Positions 54,723-64,000 of a DNA stretch of 64,000 nt are shown in pieces; position 1 is the stretch's first letter; every line of letters starts with the position of its first letter. This stretch comes from Polaribacter septentrionalilitoris. GTDB lineage: Bacteria; Bacteroidota; Bacteroidia; Flavobacteriales; Flavobacteriaceae. The translations under genes were made by a program, and so were the position numbers. The stretch covers positions 245,897 to 309,896 of the forward strand of contig NZ_VRMJ01000025.1 of NCBI RefSeq assembly GCF_009832745.1, read 5' to 3'. Below the pieces are notes generated by a model that worked only from the letters and a program-made list of their open reading frames with translations, searched no databases and was not told the DNA's origin.

Positions 54723-57635
54723 TTATAATAAAGCTTCTTTTAAAAGTGTAATTGGGTGCTTTGCTATACGTTTTGTACCATCAAAAATTTGATGACGACA
54801 ACTGGTTCCAGCTGCAGCAATTTCTGTATCAACACTACAATTTCTTACTTTAGGGAATAACGTATCTTCACCAACTTGCATGCTTACCTTATAATGTTCT
54901 TTTTCATAACCAAAAGAACCAGCCATACCACAACAACCTGTATTTAATATGGTTACTGTATAGTTTTCTGGTAAATTTAAAATCTGAAAACTAGCATTTG
55001 TACTCGATAATGCTTTTTGATGACAATGTCCATGAATTTTAATAGCCTTAGATTCTTTTGTAAAACTGTCTTTGCTAATAGTTCCTTCTTTTATTTCGCT
55101 AGCCAAAAACTCTTCAAAAGTAAATGTATGTTTTGCTATTGTTGAAGCGGATGTTTTATCATCTGCTAATCTGATGTATTCGTCTCTAAAAGTTAATATT
55201 GCAGAAGGTTCTATACCAATTAACGGAGTTTCTTTAGAAATGATATCTTTAAAAATAGCAATATTTTTATCACAAACAGCTTTGGCTTCTTTTAAAAATC
55301 CTTTAGAAATATAGCTTCTAGCACTTTCTTCGTGATTGATAATATTGACTGTGTAGCCTAATTTTTCTAACAAATAAACAGCGTCTTTACCAATTTCTAC
55401 ATCATAAAAGTTGGTAAATTCATCGTTAAAAAGATAGATTTCTTTTTTAGATTGCTTTTCTTTTTTCTCAATAGCTGCATGTTTTTTATGCCAGCTATTT
55501 AATGTTTTCTTAGCTAATTTAGGAACGCTTCTTTCAACTGCAACTCCCATAGCAGATTTTGCGAATTTGGTATTTAAAACCAAGTTGGCTAAAGTAGGAG
55601 TGAGGCTACCTAATTTGTTTAGTTTGGCATTGTTTGCAAACAATTTACTTCTAAATGAATAACCATTCGTTTCTTGATATTGATATAAAAACTCAGCTTT
55701 CATTGTGGCAATATCTACATTACTTGGGCATTCAGAAGCACAGGCTTTGCAACTTAAACAAAGGTCTAAAACCTTTTTTAATTCTTTAGAATCAAATTTG
55801 TTTGCAGCTGTATTGTTGGTTAAAACCTCACGTAACATATTGGCTCTTGCACGAGTTGTATCCTTTTCATCTTTAGTAGCTCTATAACTTGGGCATAAAG
55901 TACCACCCGCTTCTACAGGTTTTCTGCAGTCTCCAGAACCATTACATTTTTCGGCTAATTTTATAATGCCTTCGCTATCCGAAAAATCTTGAATGGTTTT
56001 AATTTCGGGTTCAGTTCTGTCAATTTCATAACGTAAACTTTTATCCATTGGAAAAGCATCTGTAATTTTTCCTTTGTTAAACACGTTATTTTTATCAAAT
56101 GCTTTTTTAATTCGTCTTAATAATTGATAATTGTTATCACCAATCATTAAAGGAATAAATTCTGCACGTACAATTCCATCTCCATGTTCACCAGAAAAAG
56201 AACCTTGGTATTTTTTTACCAATTCAGCAGTTTCTGTAGTTATTTTTCGAAACAAAACGACATCTTCAGATTTTTTTAAATTCAAAATCGGACGTAAGTG
56301 CAATTCTCCAGCACCTGCATGCGCATAATACACAGCATTTTGCTTGTATTTTGCCATTATTTTGGTAAATTCTTCAATATAATTTGGCAAATCTTCTAAA
56401 GCAATAGCAGTATCTTCTATACAAGCCACAGCTTTCATATCACCCACCATATTTCCTAAAGCACCCAAACCAGCTTTTCGTAAATAGTGCACTTTGGCAA
56501 TATCTGCTCCGTATACTTTTGGGTGATGGTATCCAAAATTGTTTTTTTCTAAATCTTCTATTAATTTATTTGCTAAAAGTTCTGCTTCTGGTAAAGTGTT
56601 TGCAGCAACTTCTAACATTAAAACAGCTTCTGGATCTCCTTGTAAAAAGAAGCGGTTTTTTGCCAATTCACGATTGTTTTTAGTACAATCTAAAATAGTT
56701 TTATCCATCAATTCACAATTATACAAATTATGATTCATGGATGTTAATGTGGCTTTTAAACTCTCGTTAATGCTTTTAAAATGAGAGCAAACCATGATAC
56801 TTTCTTTAGGAGGAATTGTATTTAATTGTAAGGTAATTGCTGTCGAAAAAGCTAGAGTACCTTCACTTCCTGCTAATAATTTAGCAACATTTATAATAGG
56901 TTCTGTACCTCCAAACAAATCTGATTTTAAAAATTCATCAACAGCATAACCAGTACATCTTCTGTGAATGGTTTCTTTAGGAAACTCTTTTTTAATTTCT
57001 TGTTGTACAAATGCTGAATTTAATTCCTTATAAATTGATTGATAAATCTGTCCTTCTAAACTATTTTCTTTGGTTTTGTTGATGAATTCTTCTGATGTAA
57101 TTTCTTTAAAAGTAGCTGAAGAACCATCACTTAAAATAGCATCAATTGCCAATACTTTATCACGTGTAACTCCATATCTAATAGAGGTACTTCCAGAGGA
57201 ATTGTTACCAACCATACCACCAATCATACATCTGTTAGATGTTGAAGTGTTGGGTCCAAAAAACAATCCAAAAGGTTTTAAATAAATGTTTAAAGAATCT
57301 CTTACAATTCCTGGTTGTAATTTGATGGTTTTGTTCTGCTCGTCAAAATGAATAATTTGTGTAAAATGCTTAGAAACATCTACCACAATTCCATCACCTA
57401 CACATTGGCCTGCTAAAGATGTTCCTGCAGTTCTTGGTATTAAAGTGATGTTATTTTTAGTTGCAAAATCGATTAAAATCTTAATATCATTTTCATCCTT
57501 TGGAAAAGCAACTGCTAAAGGAATTTTACGATAAACAGAAGCATCTGTGGCATATAATGTTTTGTGTAAATCATCATACAAAACATCACCAAAAAGTGAT
57601 TTGTGTAAGTTTTCTAAAGAAGTATTATCAATCAT
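54723..57635 (-). CDS. FAD- and Fe-S-containing oxidoreductase (D-lactate/glycolate dehydrogenase type)
   Basis: A 970-residue fusion. Residues 1-540 are an FAD-binding PCMH plus FAD-linked oxidase C-terminal domain (PRTAGTSLAGQCVGDG at 67-82, MVGNNSSGSTSIRYG, YYAHAGAGELHLRPIL, SGEHGDGIVRAEF). Next comes a 4Fe-4S region (CNGSGDCRKPVEAGGTLCPS, then CLSCKACASECPSN), then a C-terminal CCG-type domain (GCCGMAGSFGYE near 900; GTSCRHQI). It probably oxidises D-lactate, D-2-hydroxyglutarate or glycolate into the quinone pool, with all parts in one chain (in E. coli the glycolate enzyme is split into GlcD, GlcE and GlcF). Confidence 0.93.
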   Translation of the reverse strand: MIDNTSLENLHKSLFGDVLYDDLHKTLYATDASVYRKIPLAVAFPKDENDIKILIDFATKNNITLIPRTAGTSLAGQCVGDGIVVDVSKHFTQIIHFDEQNKTIKLQPGIVRDSLNIYLKPFGLFFGPNTSTSNRCMIGGMVGNNSSGSTSIRYGVTRDKVLAIDAILSDGSSATFKEITSEEFINKTKENSLEGQIYQSIYKELNSAFVQQEIKKEFPKETIHRRCTGYAVDEFLKSDLFGGTEPIINVAKLLAGSEGTLAFSTAITLQLNTIPPKESIMVCSHFKSINESLKATLTSMNHNLYNCELMDKTILDCTKNNRELAKNRFFLQGDPEAVLMLEVAANTLPEAELLANKLIEDLEKNNFGYHHPKVYGADIAKVHYLRKAGLGALGNMVGDMKAVACIEDTAIALEDLPNYIEEFTKIMAKYKQNAVYYAHAGAGELHLRPILNLKKSEDVVLFRKITTETAELVKKYQGSFSGEHGDGIVRAEFIPLMIGDNNYQLLRRIKKAFDKNNVFNKGKITDAFPMDKSLRYEIDRTEPEIKTIQDFSDSEGIIKLAEKCNGSGDCRKPVEAGGTLCPSYRATKDEKDTTRARANMLREVLTNNTAANKFDSKELKKVLDLCLSCKACASECPSNVDIATMKAEFLYQYQETNGYSFRSKLFANNAKLNKLGSLTPTLANLVLNTKFAKSAMGVAVERSVPKLAKKTLNSWHKKHAAIEKKEKQSKKEIYLFNDEFTNFYDVEIGKDAVYLLEKLGYTVNIINHEESARSYISKGFLKEAKAVCDKNIAIFKDIISKETPLIGIEPSAILTFRDEYIRLADDKTSASTIAKHTFTFEEFLASEIKEGTISKDSFTKESKAIKIHGHCHQKALSSTNASFQILNLPENYTVTILNTGCCGMAGSFGYEKEHYKVSMQVGEDTLFPKVRNCSVDTEIAAAGTSCRHQIFDGTKRIAKHPITLLKEALL

Positions 57636-57745
57636 TATTTACTATTGAAAAGTAACTATTTATGCAAATATCTGAATAATATTTCCATTATAATAAGATG
57701 ATGATAATGATTCTATATTTTTATGAAATTGTTAAAAATACTATG

Positions 57746-58534
57746 TTATTTTGTGTGAATATTTACATTTACAACTCTATCATGTAAAGCTTGTTCATTT
57801 CTGTAATTGTCTTTTGGCATATTCTTTTTCAGTTTTAAAACTTCATCAACAGAAACAATTATAGGTTCTTTAAAAATAATCCAATTTACACTTTCTGTAC
57901 ATGGAGGAGTTGTTAAAGAGCCACCATAAGAGTAAAAATCATCTTTCTCTGGGAATAAAGTTGACAAATCTAATGATTGATGTATTTCTTTAGTTTCATT
58001 TTCTTTTAGCGGTAAAAAGCTTTCAAAAAACTCAAATAACTGACTTTCTTCACCTTCTTTTGCTAAAATACCCATTACTGTATAATCGTTGTTTTTGCCT
58101 GTATGAACCAAGTGAATTTCTAACGGATAACGAACACCATTAACGGTATGTTCTGAAGGTTCATGAAAATGAATTTGTGATAAATGATAGGTATTGTTAT
58201 GATATTGAATGGAATCACCAGTTTCAAAATTAAATTGAATAGAATGTCCGTTATTGATTACTTTGTTGATTTGAGTGGTAGGAGAGTAGCGAATATCTAA
58301 AGGATTTTCATTAAATTTAATAGGACTTGTATTAATATCTATAATGTTTACAGGAGATTGTCTTTGACCATCGCAATCTGAATTTTTCTCTATTTCTGCC
58401 CAGTGTTCAGGAGAAGTTTCACCTTGATAGGTCCAATGAGGGTGTGTTTCTTCTTGATGCGTTTCCTTTTTATCACTATACACTTTAAATGCGATAAGGA
58501 GAATCATAATGATTGGGAATACAAGCTTTTTCAT
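57746..58534 (-). CDS. Alpha-type carbonic anhydrase, exported
   Basis: Interconverts CO2 and bicarbonate. The 262-residue protein has a signal peptide (1-20), then the alpha-CA domain: W44 region (TSPEHWAEI), QSPVNI (59-64), zinc histidines H122 and H124 (QIHFHEPSEHT) and H141 (PLEIHLVHTG), and SYGGSLTTPPCTESVNWIIFK (threonine gate and the disulfide cysteine pairing with Cys54). Periplasmic location is likely. Single gene with its own -7-like element. Confidence 0.97.
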   Translation of the reverse strand: MKKLVFPIIMILLIAFKVYSDKKETHQEETHPHWTYQGETSPEHWAEIEKNSDCDGQRQSPVNIIDINTSPIKFNENPLDIRYSPTTQINKVINNGHSIQFNFETGDSIQYHNNTYHLSQIHFHEPSEHTVNGVRYPLEIHLVHTGKNNDYTVMGILAKEGEESQLFEFFESFLPLKENETKEIHQSLDLSTLFPEKDDFYSYGGSLTTPPCTESVNWIIFKEPIIVSVDEVLKLKKNMPKDNYRNEQALHDRVVNVNIHTK

Positions 58535-58568
58535 GATTTCTTGTTTGTTTTTGAATGGATTTCTATCA

Positions 58569-58576
58569 CAAATTTA
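58569..58576 (-). promoter_or_regulatory. Putative -7 promoter element of the carbonic anhydrase gene
   Basis: TAAATTTG on the minus strand (TAnnTTTG), 35 bases before the ATG. Confidence 0.42.
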
Positions 58577-58653
58577 ATGGAAGTATTGAAAGTGATTTTA
58601 TAACATTTATCATGTTTTATAAAAATCTAAGAAATCGGTTTCGTTGTAAAAAC

Positions 58654-58683
58654 AAAAAAACCTTGTCAATTAAGACAAGGTTT
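58654..58683 (-). terminator. Terminator of the DEAD-box helicase gene
   Basis: 10-bp stem AAACCTTGTC/GACAAGGTTT (58658-58667 with 58674-58683), followed by T on the minus strand. Confidence 0.9.
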
Positions 58684-58707
58684 GTAGTATATAATTTAAA
58701 GAAGGTA

Positions 58708-60504
58708 CTAACGTTCTCTACGTCTTCTTCCAAAGCCACCAGACTTTCTGTCTCCTGAGTTTTTAGGTCTTTCAGAACGTCTATCAGATCTTTTTCTTCC
58801 ACTATCAGAATTATCAGAACTTCTGCGTCTACCAAAACCACCATCTTTTTTACCAAATGGCTTTTTTCCTCTTCTTTTACCACCTCCGCCAGAACGATCT
58901 TTTTTAGTAATCTCTACATTTACTGAACGTCCATCAAAATCAGGCTGATTGGTAGCAAAAGCTTCTAGAGTTTTATCTTCAAAATTATTGTCAACTTCAA
59001 AGAAAGAAAATGTATCTAAAATATCTATAGCACCAATTTCAATTTTATCTCCGATATTTTGATCGTTGATTAAACCAATTAATTTAGCAGGATTTAATTT
59101 GTCTTTTCTACCAATATTGATAAAGAAACGACTCATATTTTCGCTAGATGATCTTCCACGAGAATTATCTCTAGAAGCTAAATCATTTAAATCTTTAGCG
59201 TTTTCATAATAAGCTAACATTGTGTTAAACTCTAATGAAACAAATTTTTGAATTAAAGCTTCTCTATCTAAATCTTTTAACTTCTCGTAAATAGTTGGTA
59301 AAAACTCATTGATTTCAGATTCATTTACCTCTGTTTTTTGCACCTTATCAATTAAATTCATTAATTGATTTTCTACAATTTCTTTACCAGAAGGTACTTT
59401 TGTCTCAATAAACTTCTGTTTAATGATTCTTTCTATAACTCTTAGTTTTCCTTTCTCTTTACCATTGACTAAAACAATAGAAATTCCTTTATTTCCAGCT
59501 CTACCAGTTCTACCACTTCTATGTGTGTAGTTTTCTATTTGATCTGGTAATTTATGATTGATAACGTGTGTTAATTCGTTTACATCTAAACCACGTGCAG
59601 CAACATCTGTAGCTACTAAAATTTGAATGGTTTTCTTACGAAATTTACCCATTACAGAATCTCTTTGAGCTTGAGATAAGTCTCCATGCAAAGCATCTGC
59701 ACTATAACCATCTTTAATTAGATTGTCTGCAACCTCTTGTGTTTCTCTACGAGTTCTACAAAAAATGATAGCATAAATATCAGGGTTTAAATCTGCAATT
59801 CTTTTTAAAGCAGGGTAACGTGTTCTTTCTGTAACTGCATAATATTCATGACTTACATTTACTGATCCAGAATTTTTTTCGCCAGAAGTAATTTCAACTG
59901 GTTTTGTCATATAGTTTTTGGCAATAGCCTCAACTTCTCTTGGAAAAGTAGCAGAAAATAATAACGTTTGTTTAGTTTCTGGTGTAGCTTCTAAAACTTT
60001 ATCAAGTTCTTCTTTAAAGCCCATGTTTAACATTTCATCAGCTTCATCTAAAACAAGCCATTGAACGTTTCCTAACTTTAAAGCTCTTCTGTTTATTAAA
60101 TCTACAGTTCTACCTGGAGTTCCAACAACAATTTGAGATCCTTTTTTTAAAGATCTAATTTGATCTTCTATGCTAGAACCACCATATACAGTGGTTACTT
60201 TTACATTTTTTTGATATTTACTAAAATCTTTAATGTTGTTACCTATTTGAACTGCAAGTTCTCTAGTAGGTGATAAAATAATTGCTTGAACATTACTGTT
60301 TCCTTCATCTAGAAGTTCTAGTATTGGTAAACTAAAGGCAGCAGTTTTACCTGTACCAGTTTGAGCAAATGCTTTTAAATCGTCTGTAGAAGTGATGATT
60401 TGTGGAATTGCTTTTTCTTGAATAACGGTAGGTTTTTCGTAACCTAAATCCGTCAATGCTTTGTTGATAGGTTCTTTTAAACCTAATTCTAAAAATGTTG
60501 ACAT
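58708..60504 (-). CDS. DEAD-box RNA helicase with DbpA-type C-terminal domain
   Basis: A 598-residue RNA helicase: Q motif (YEKPTVIQEKAIP), Walker A AQTGTGKT (47-54), PTRELAVQ, DEAD (153-156), SATFP, ARGLDV, HRSGRTGRAG. The C-terminus (about 430-530) has a DbpA/CsdA RNA-binding fold (RFFINIGRKDKLNPAKLIGLIND), then a Gly/Arg/Lys-rich tail (about 530-598). It resembles CsdA/DeaD and DbpA, which act in ribosome assembly and cold adaptation. A promoter element at 60600 gives a leader of about 90 bases. Confidence 0.95.
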   Translation of the reverse strand: MSTFLELGLKEPINKALTDLGYEKPTVIQEKAIPQIITSTDDLKAFAQTGTGKTAAFSLPILELLDEGNSNVQAIILSPTRELAVQIGNNIKDFSKYQKNVKVTTVYGGSSIEDQIRSLKKGSQIVVGTPGRTVDLINRRALKLGNVQWLVLDEADEMLNMGFKEELDKVLEATPETKQTLLFSATFPREVEAIAKNYMTKPVEITSGEKNSGSVNVSHEYYAVTERTRYPALKRIADLNPDIYAIIFCRTRRETQEVADNLIKDGYSADALHGDLSQAQRDSVMGKFRKKTIQILVATDVAARGLDVNELTHVINHKLPDQIENYTHRSGRTGRAGNKGISIVLVNGKEKGKLRVIERIIKQKFIETKVPSGKEIVENQLMNLIDKVQKTEVNESEINEFLPTIYEKLKDLDREALIQKFVSLEFNTMLAYYENAKDLNDLASRDNSRGRSSSENMSRFFINIGRKDKLNPAKLIGLINDQNIGDKIEIGAIDILDTFSFFEVDNNFEDKTLEAFATNQPDFDGRSVNVEITKKDRSGGGGKRRGKKPFGKKDGGFGRRRSSDNSDSGRKRSDRRSERPKNSGDRKSGGFGRRRRER

Positions 60505-60599
60505 TACTGTGTTTTTGTGGATTCACAGAACGCCCACCTGCAAACCCGTTTATAAATCGGACTGATTTTTAATGAGTTACACTCAAAATAAAAATCGTG

Positions 60600-60607
60600 C
60601 AAAGGTA
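60600..60607 (-). promoter_or_regulatory. Putative -7 promoter element of the DEAD-box gene
   Basis: TACCTTTG on the minus strand (TAnnTTTG). The leader to the ATG is about 90 bases and less AT-rich than other gaps here. Confidence 0.5.
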
Positions 60608-60637
60608 CATTAAATTATATAGAATAATGTGACAAAC

Positions 60638-62029
60638 TTAATGATTAATCAAATTATTTAATTCTTTGTAAACTTTTCTAGAAGAAATAGAAGCATAGCC
60701 ATTTACAACTTCGCCTTTTTTATCTACAATAATTAATCTTGGCATCTTACTAGTTAGGAATTGATTGGCTTTACTAGATTTATCAATGTAAAATTGATTT
60801 TTGATATCTAATTCTGGTATTCTATCATTTGAATTACCATCAATTTTTACCTGAATAAAATGAATCTTTGGAAAATTATTGTTAAAAAACTTAATTCTCG
60901 AAGTAATATAAGTTTCTGATACGTATTCAGGATTCCAAAAGAATATAAGTGAATTTTTACCTTTTATAATATCAGAAATATCATGCTTAGAGTTGTTAAA
61001 GTCAAAAACTTTAAAACCTTTTAACTGATCTCCTTTTTTTACACTTTTACTATCTCTTAATAGAAGTCTTACATGAGTAATATCATTCTCGTTATCACTT
61101 AATTCAAAATAAGTTTGAAAAGCATCTTCATTAACATCACAGCTAGATTTTCTGTAAAAATGTTGAATTACAGTTTGTTTTAATAATGCATTTTTAGATT
61201 CTGATGAGCTAATACTTTGGTTAATTGTATTTAATAAATCAATGGTAAACCTAGAAGAATATTCATTAACCATTGGCTTATGCCCAAGTGAATATGTAGA
61301 ATTGTATAAGTAATTGCTAATGTATTTTGAATATGGATAATAATACATTAAAGAGTCTTTGTTAATGTTTACTTCGTTTCTATGCGAATAGAAGTTAGTA
61401 CTAATAGTAGGGAAATCACCTAGTTTAGAGTATTTAACATTTGCTACTGGATATCTCTCTATTCTTGTGTATATAGGATACATCAAGGCAATTTTTAAAA
61501 TTTGATGATATCTGTTTGTTTCATTTGGATGTGTTTTTAAATACTCTTGGTAAGTTGCTTTTTTTAATTTTAATAGAGAATCCATTTTGAGTTTAAATTT
61601 TTCAGGACTCAATCTGTTAAAAGAATAAAACATTTTATTCTCTTTTTCATCCTCTAAAAAACAATCAATTAAAATATTGTTCCTATCAGCACCTTTACCA
61701 GCAAAAACTAAAGATTCATCAAAATCCCAAGTGTTTAGTCTTAACATTAAACTATCTTGAGGCTCAATATAAATATATTGATTTTCTAAGCCATGTTTAA
61801 AATGATAAAGCCCTTCTTTGGCATTCTTTATTTTACCAAGAAACTTGTTGTTATCATCCAAATAAAAAGTATCAATAACCTTATCCATAGCTAAAAGAAC
61901 AACATGGTTAGATTTAGGGTTGATAATTTTACCACCAAAAAAAGTTGTTGCTTCTTTAGAATCAGAACCACAACTCACTAGAGAAGCAATTAAAAATACT
62001 AGAGAAAATTTGAATATAATTTTTGTCAT
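60638..62029 (-). CDS. TlpA-like lipoprotein with thioredoxin fold lacking CXXC
   Basis: A 463-residue lipoprotein (lipobox cysteine C20, LVSC). Residues about 30-115 form a small beta-domain (DUF4369-like: GKIINPKSNHVVLLAMDKVIDTFYLDDNNKF), a helical middle follows (about 120-320), and a C-terminal thioredoxin-like domain (about 335-463). Where TlpA has WCxxC, it reads FWNPEYVSETY, with no cysteines; the cis-proline segment KMPRLIIVD is kept. It is therefore unlikely to be a disulfide enzyme. Start at the ATG at 62029; a GTG at 62050 is rejected. Confidence 0.85.
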   Translation of the reverse strand: MTKIIFKFSLVFLIASLVSCGSDSKEATTFFGGKIINPKSNHVVLLAMDKVIDTFYLDDNNKFLGKIKNAKEGLYHFKHGLENQYIYIEPQDSLMLRLNTWDFDESLVFAGKGADRNNILIDCFLEDEKENKMFYSFNRLSPEKFKLKMDSLLKLKKATYQEYLKTHPNETNRYHQILKIALMYPIYTRIERYPVANVKYSKLGDFPTISTNFYSHRNEVNINKDSLMYYYPYSKYISNYLYNSTYSLGHKPMVNEYSSRFTIDLLNTINQSISSSESKNALLKQTVIQHFYRKSSCDVNEDAFQTYFELSDNENDITHVRLLLRDSKSVKKGDQLKGFKVFDFNNSKHDISDIIKGKNSLIFFWNPEYVSETYITSRIKFFNNNFPKIHFIQVKIDGNSNDRIPELDIKNQFYIDKSSKANQFLTSKMPRLIIVDKKGEVVNGYASISSRKVYKELNNLINH

Positions 62030-62054
62030 ATAATGGTGCTCATTAGACACCGTA

Positions 62055-62062
62055 CAAATGTA
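62055..62062 (-). promoter_or_regulatory. Putative -7 promoter element of the TlpA-like gene
   Basis: TACATTTG on the minus strand (TAnnTTTG), 26 bases before the chosen ATG, supporting it over the GTG. Confidence 0.5.
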
Positions 62063-62176
62063 GGAATAGAAGCAAATGTTTCTTGTTAATACGTTGTTAA
62101 AATAGTGCTAACAAAACTGATAAATATTTTATAAAAAACCGTTAAAATTCAGAGGCGAAAAGAGAAATCAAATTTG

Positions 62177-62184
62177 TACTTTTG
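62177..62184 (+). promoter_or_regulatory. Putative -7 promoter element of the ABC-F gene
   Basis: TACTTTTG (TAnnTTTG), 22 bases before the ATG. Confidence 0.5.
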
Positions 62185-62197
62185 CAGCAAATTTTAA

Positions 62198-63826
<1,629 letters not shown>

Positions 63827-63855
63827 CATAAAAAAAGGGAGCTAATTAGCTAGTC

Positions 63856-63885
63856 ATGGTCGGAAGAAATTCTGGCCATTTTTTT
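63856..63885 (+). terminator. Terminator of the ABC-F gene with GAAA tetraloop
   Basis: ATGGTCGGAA (63856-63865) and TTCTGGCCAT (63870-63879) form a 10-bp stem (two G-T wobbles) capped by GAAA, then T7. A GNRA loop is unusually stable. Confidence 0.88.
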
Positions 63886-64000
63886 AGGTTTCAAAATGGT
63901 CTAAATTTCCTTCACATTTTAGAACTATCAAGGCAATAGCTAAATTTCTGAGTTCCATTTTAAATCTTCTTTTAGCGGTTTTATAGCCTATTTTGTTAGC
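63884..64000 (-). CDS. Unidentified gene, C-terminal 38 residues only (runs off the right edge)
   Basis: A minus-strand frame open from the window edge to a TAA at 63884-63886. The visible end is basic and Leu/Ile-rich (KTAKRRFKMELRNLAIALIVLKCEGNLDHFET). I cannot assign a family; a transposase or helical DNA-binding C-terminus is possible. Its stop falls in the T-tract of the convergent ABC-F terminator. It could also be a remnant. Confidence 0.4.
   Translation of the reverse strand, partial: ANKIGYKTAKRRFKMELRNLAIALIVLKCEGNLDHFET

Noticed and set aside
56131..57285. Several plus-strand open frames within the FAD/Fe-S oxidoreductase gene
   Set aside because: Antisense shadows of a well-conserved gene; no promoter or family features.
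58617..58883. 88-residue open frame overlapping the end of the DEAD-box gene in another frame
   Set aside because: It lies within the repetitive Arg/Gly/Ser-coding tail and its terminator; composition reflects the real gene.
63840..63851. Palindrome AGCTAATTAGCT as part of a terminator or an IS end
   Set aside because: The functional hairpin is the adjacent one at 63856-63879 with its T-tract; no target duplication or matching inverted repeat was seen.

Overview
The window looks like chromosomal housekeeping DNA from a member of the Flavobacteriaceae, of the Polaribacter/Tenacibaculum kind. The base composition is strongly AT-rich. A gliding-motility lipoprotein (GldI) and a type IX secretion C-terminal sorting domain are present. 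Start codons lack Shine-Dalgarno sequences. The Bacteroidetes -7 promoter element TAnnTTTG recurs just upstream of genes. The genus is an inference. No rRNA, tRNA, CRISPR array, integrase or intact insertion sequence was seen. No stretch over 300 bases lacks a gene; the longest gaps are 3151-3436 (nothing recognisable) and 37530-37770 (two divergent promoters).

Layout. 1-4.3 kb: a truncated membrane glycosyltransferase-like gene, ffh, a small membrane protein, a DinB-fold protein, a lipoprotein MsrB and an M48 metalloprotease. 4.3-12.3 kb: a UMF1 transporter faces a minus-strand run: a HEAT-like protein, purB, a small lipoprotein, TerC, and a three-gene cassette of small His/Cys protein, ZnuD-like TonB receptor and His/Asp-rich lipoprotein, which I read as a metal (probably zinc) uptake module. 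12.3-21 kb: MORN-repeat protein, mnmA, secreted subtilase, flavin oxidoreductase, lytic transglycosylase, hydrolase, mtaB, acetyltransferase and monooxygenase. 21-28.6 kb (minus): a geranylgeranyl-reductase-like flavoprotein, a membrane EEP phosphatase, two tandem rhomboids, mutL, a small anchored protein, ribH and a TPR protein.

28.7-37.5 kb: recF with a DUF721/DciA-like partner, gph-like HAD, ndk divergent from nrnA, then gldI and two further envelope peptidyl-prolyl isomerase lipoproteins, a PAP2 phosphatase and an LtaS-like sulfatase. 37.7-49.4 kb: pheT, lipA, a non-canonical Nramp-like transporter with an ECF sigma factor and a glycosyltransferase, aqpZ, murB with an aminotransferase, a double-DTG aspartyl protease with PDZ domain, and DUF1573. 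49.4-64 kb: valS, a DUF4199-like membrane protein, an OmpA lipoprotein, an aldo/keto reductase, a large FAD/Fe-S oxidoreductase, an alpha-carbonic anhydrase, a DbpA-type DEAD-box helicase, a thioredoxin-fold lipoprotein without its CXXC, a YbiT-type ABC-F ATPase, and a fragment of an unrecognised gene.

Nothing here is a clear new defence or mobile system. The points most worth a second look are families with lost key residues (MutL endonuclease site, second Walker A of the ABC-F protein, Nramp DPGN motif, thioredoxin CXXC), the metal cassette, a perfect inverted repeat between ndk and nrnA, and a 17-base match between an intergenic palindrome and the valS coding sequence. Several starts were moved from an upstream TTG or GTG to a downstream ATG because the longer frame runs into a TAnnTTTG promoter element.
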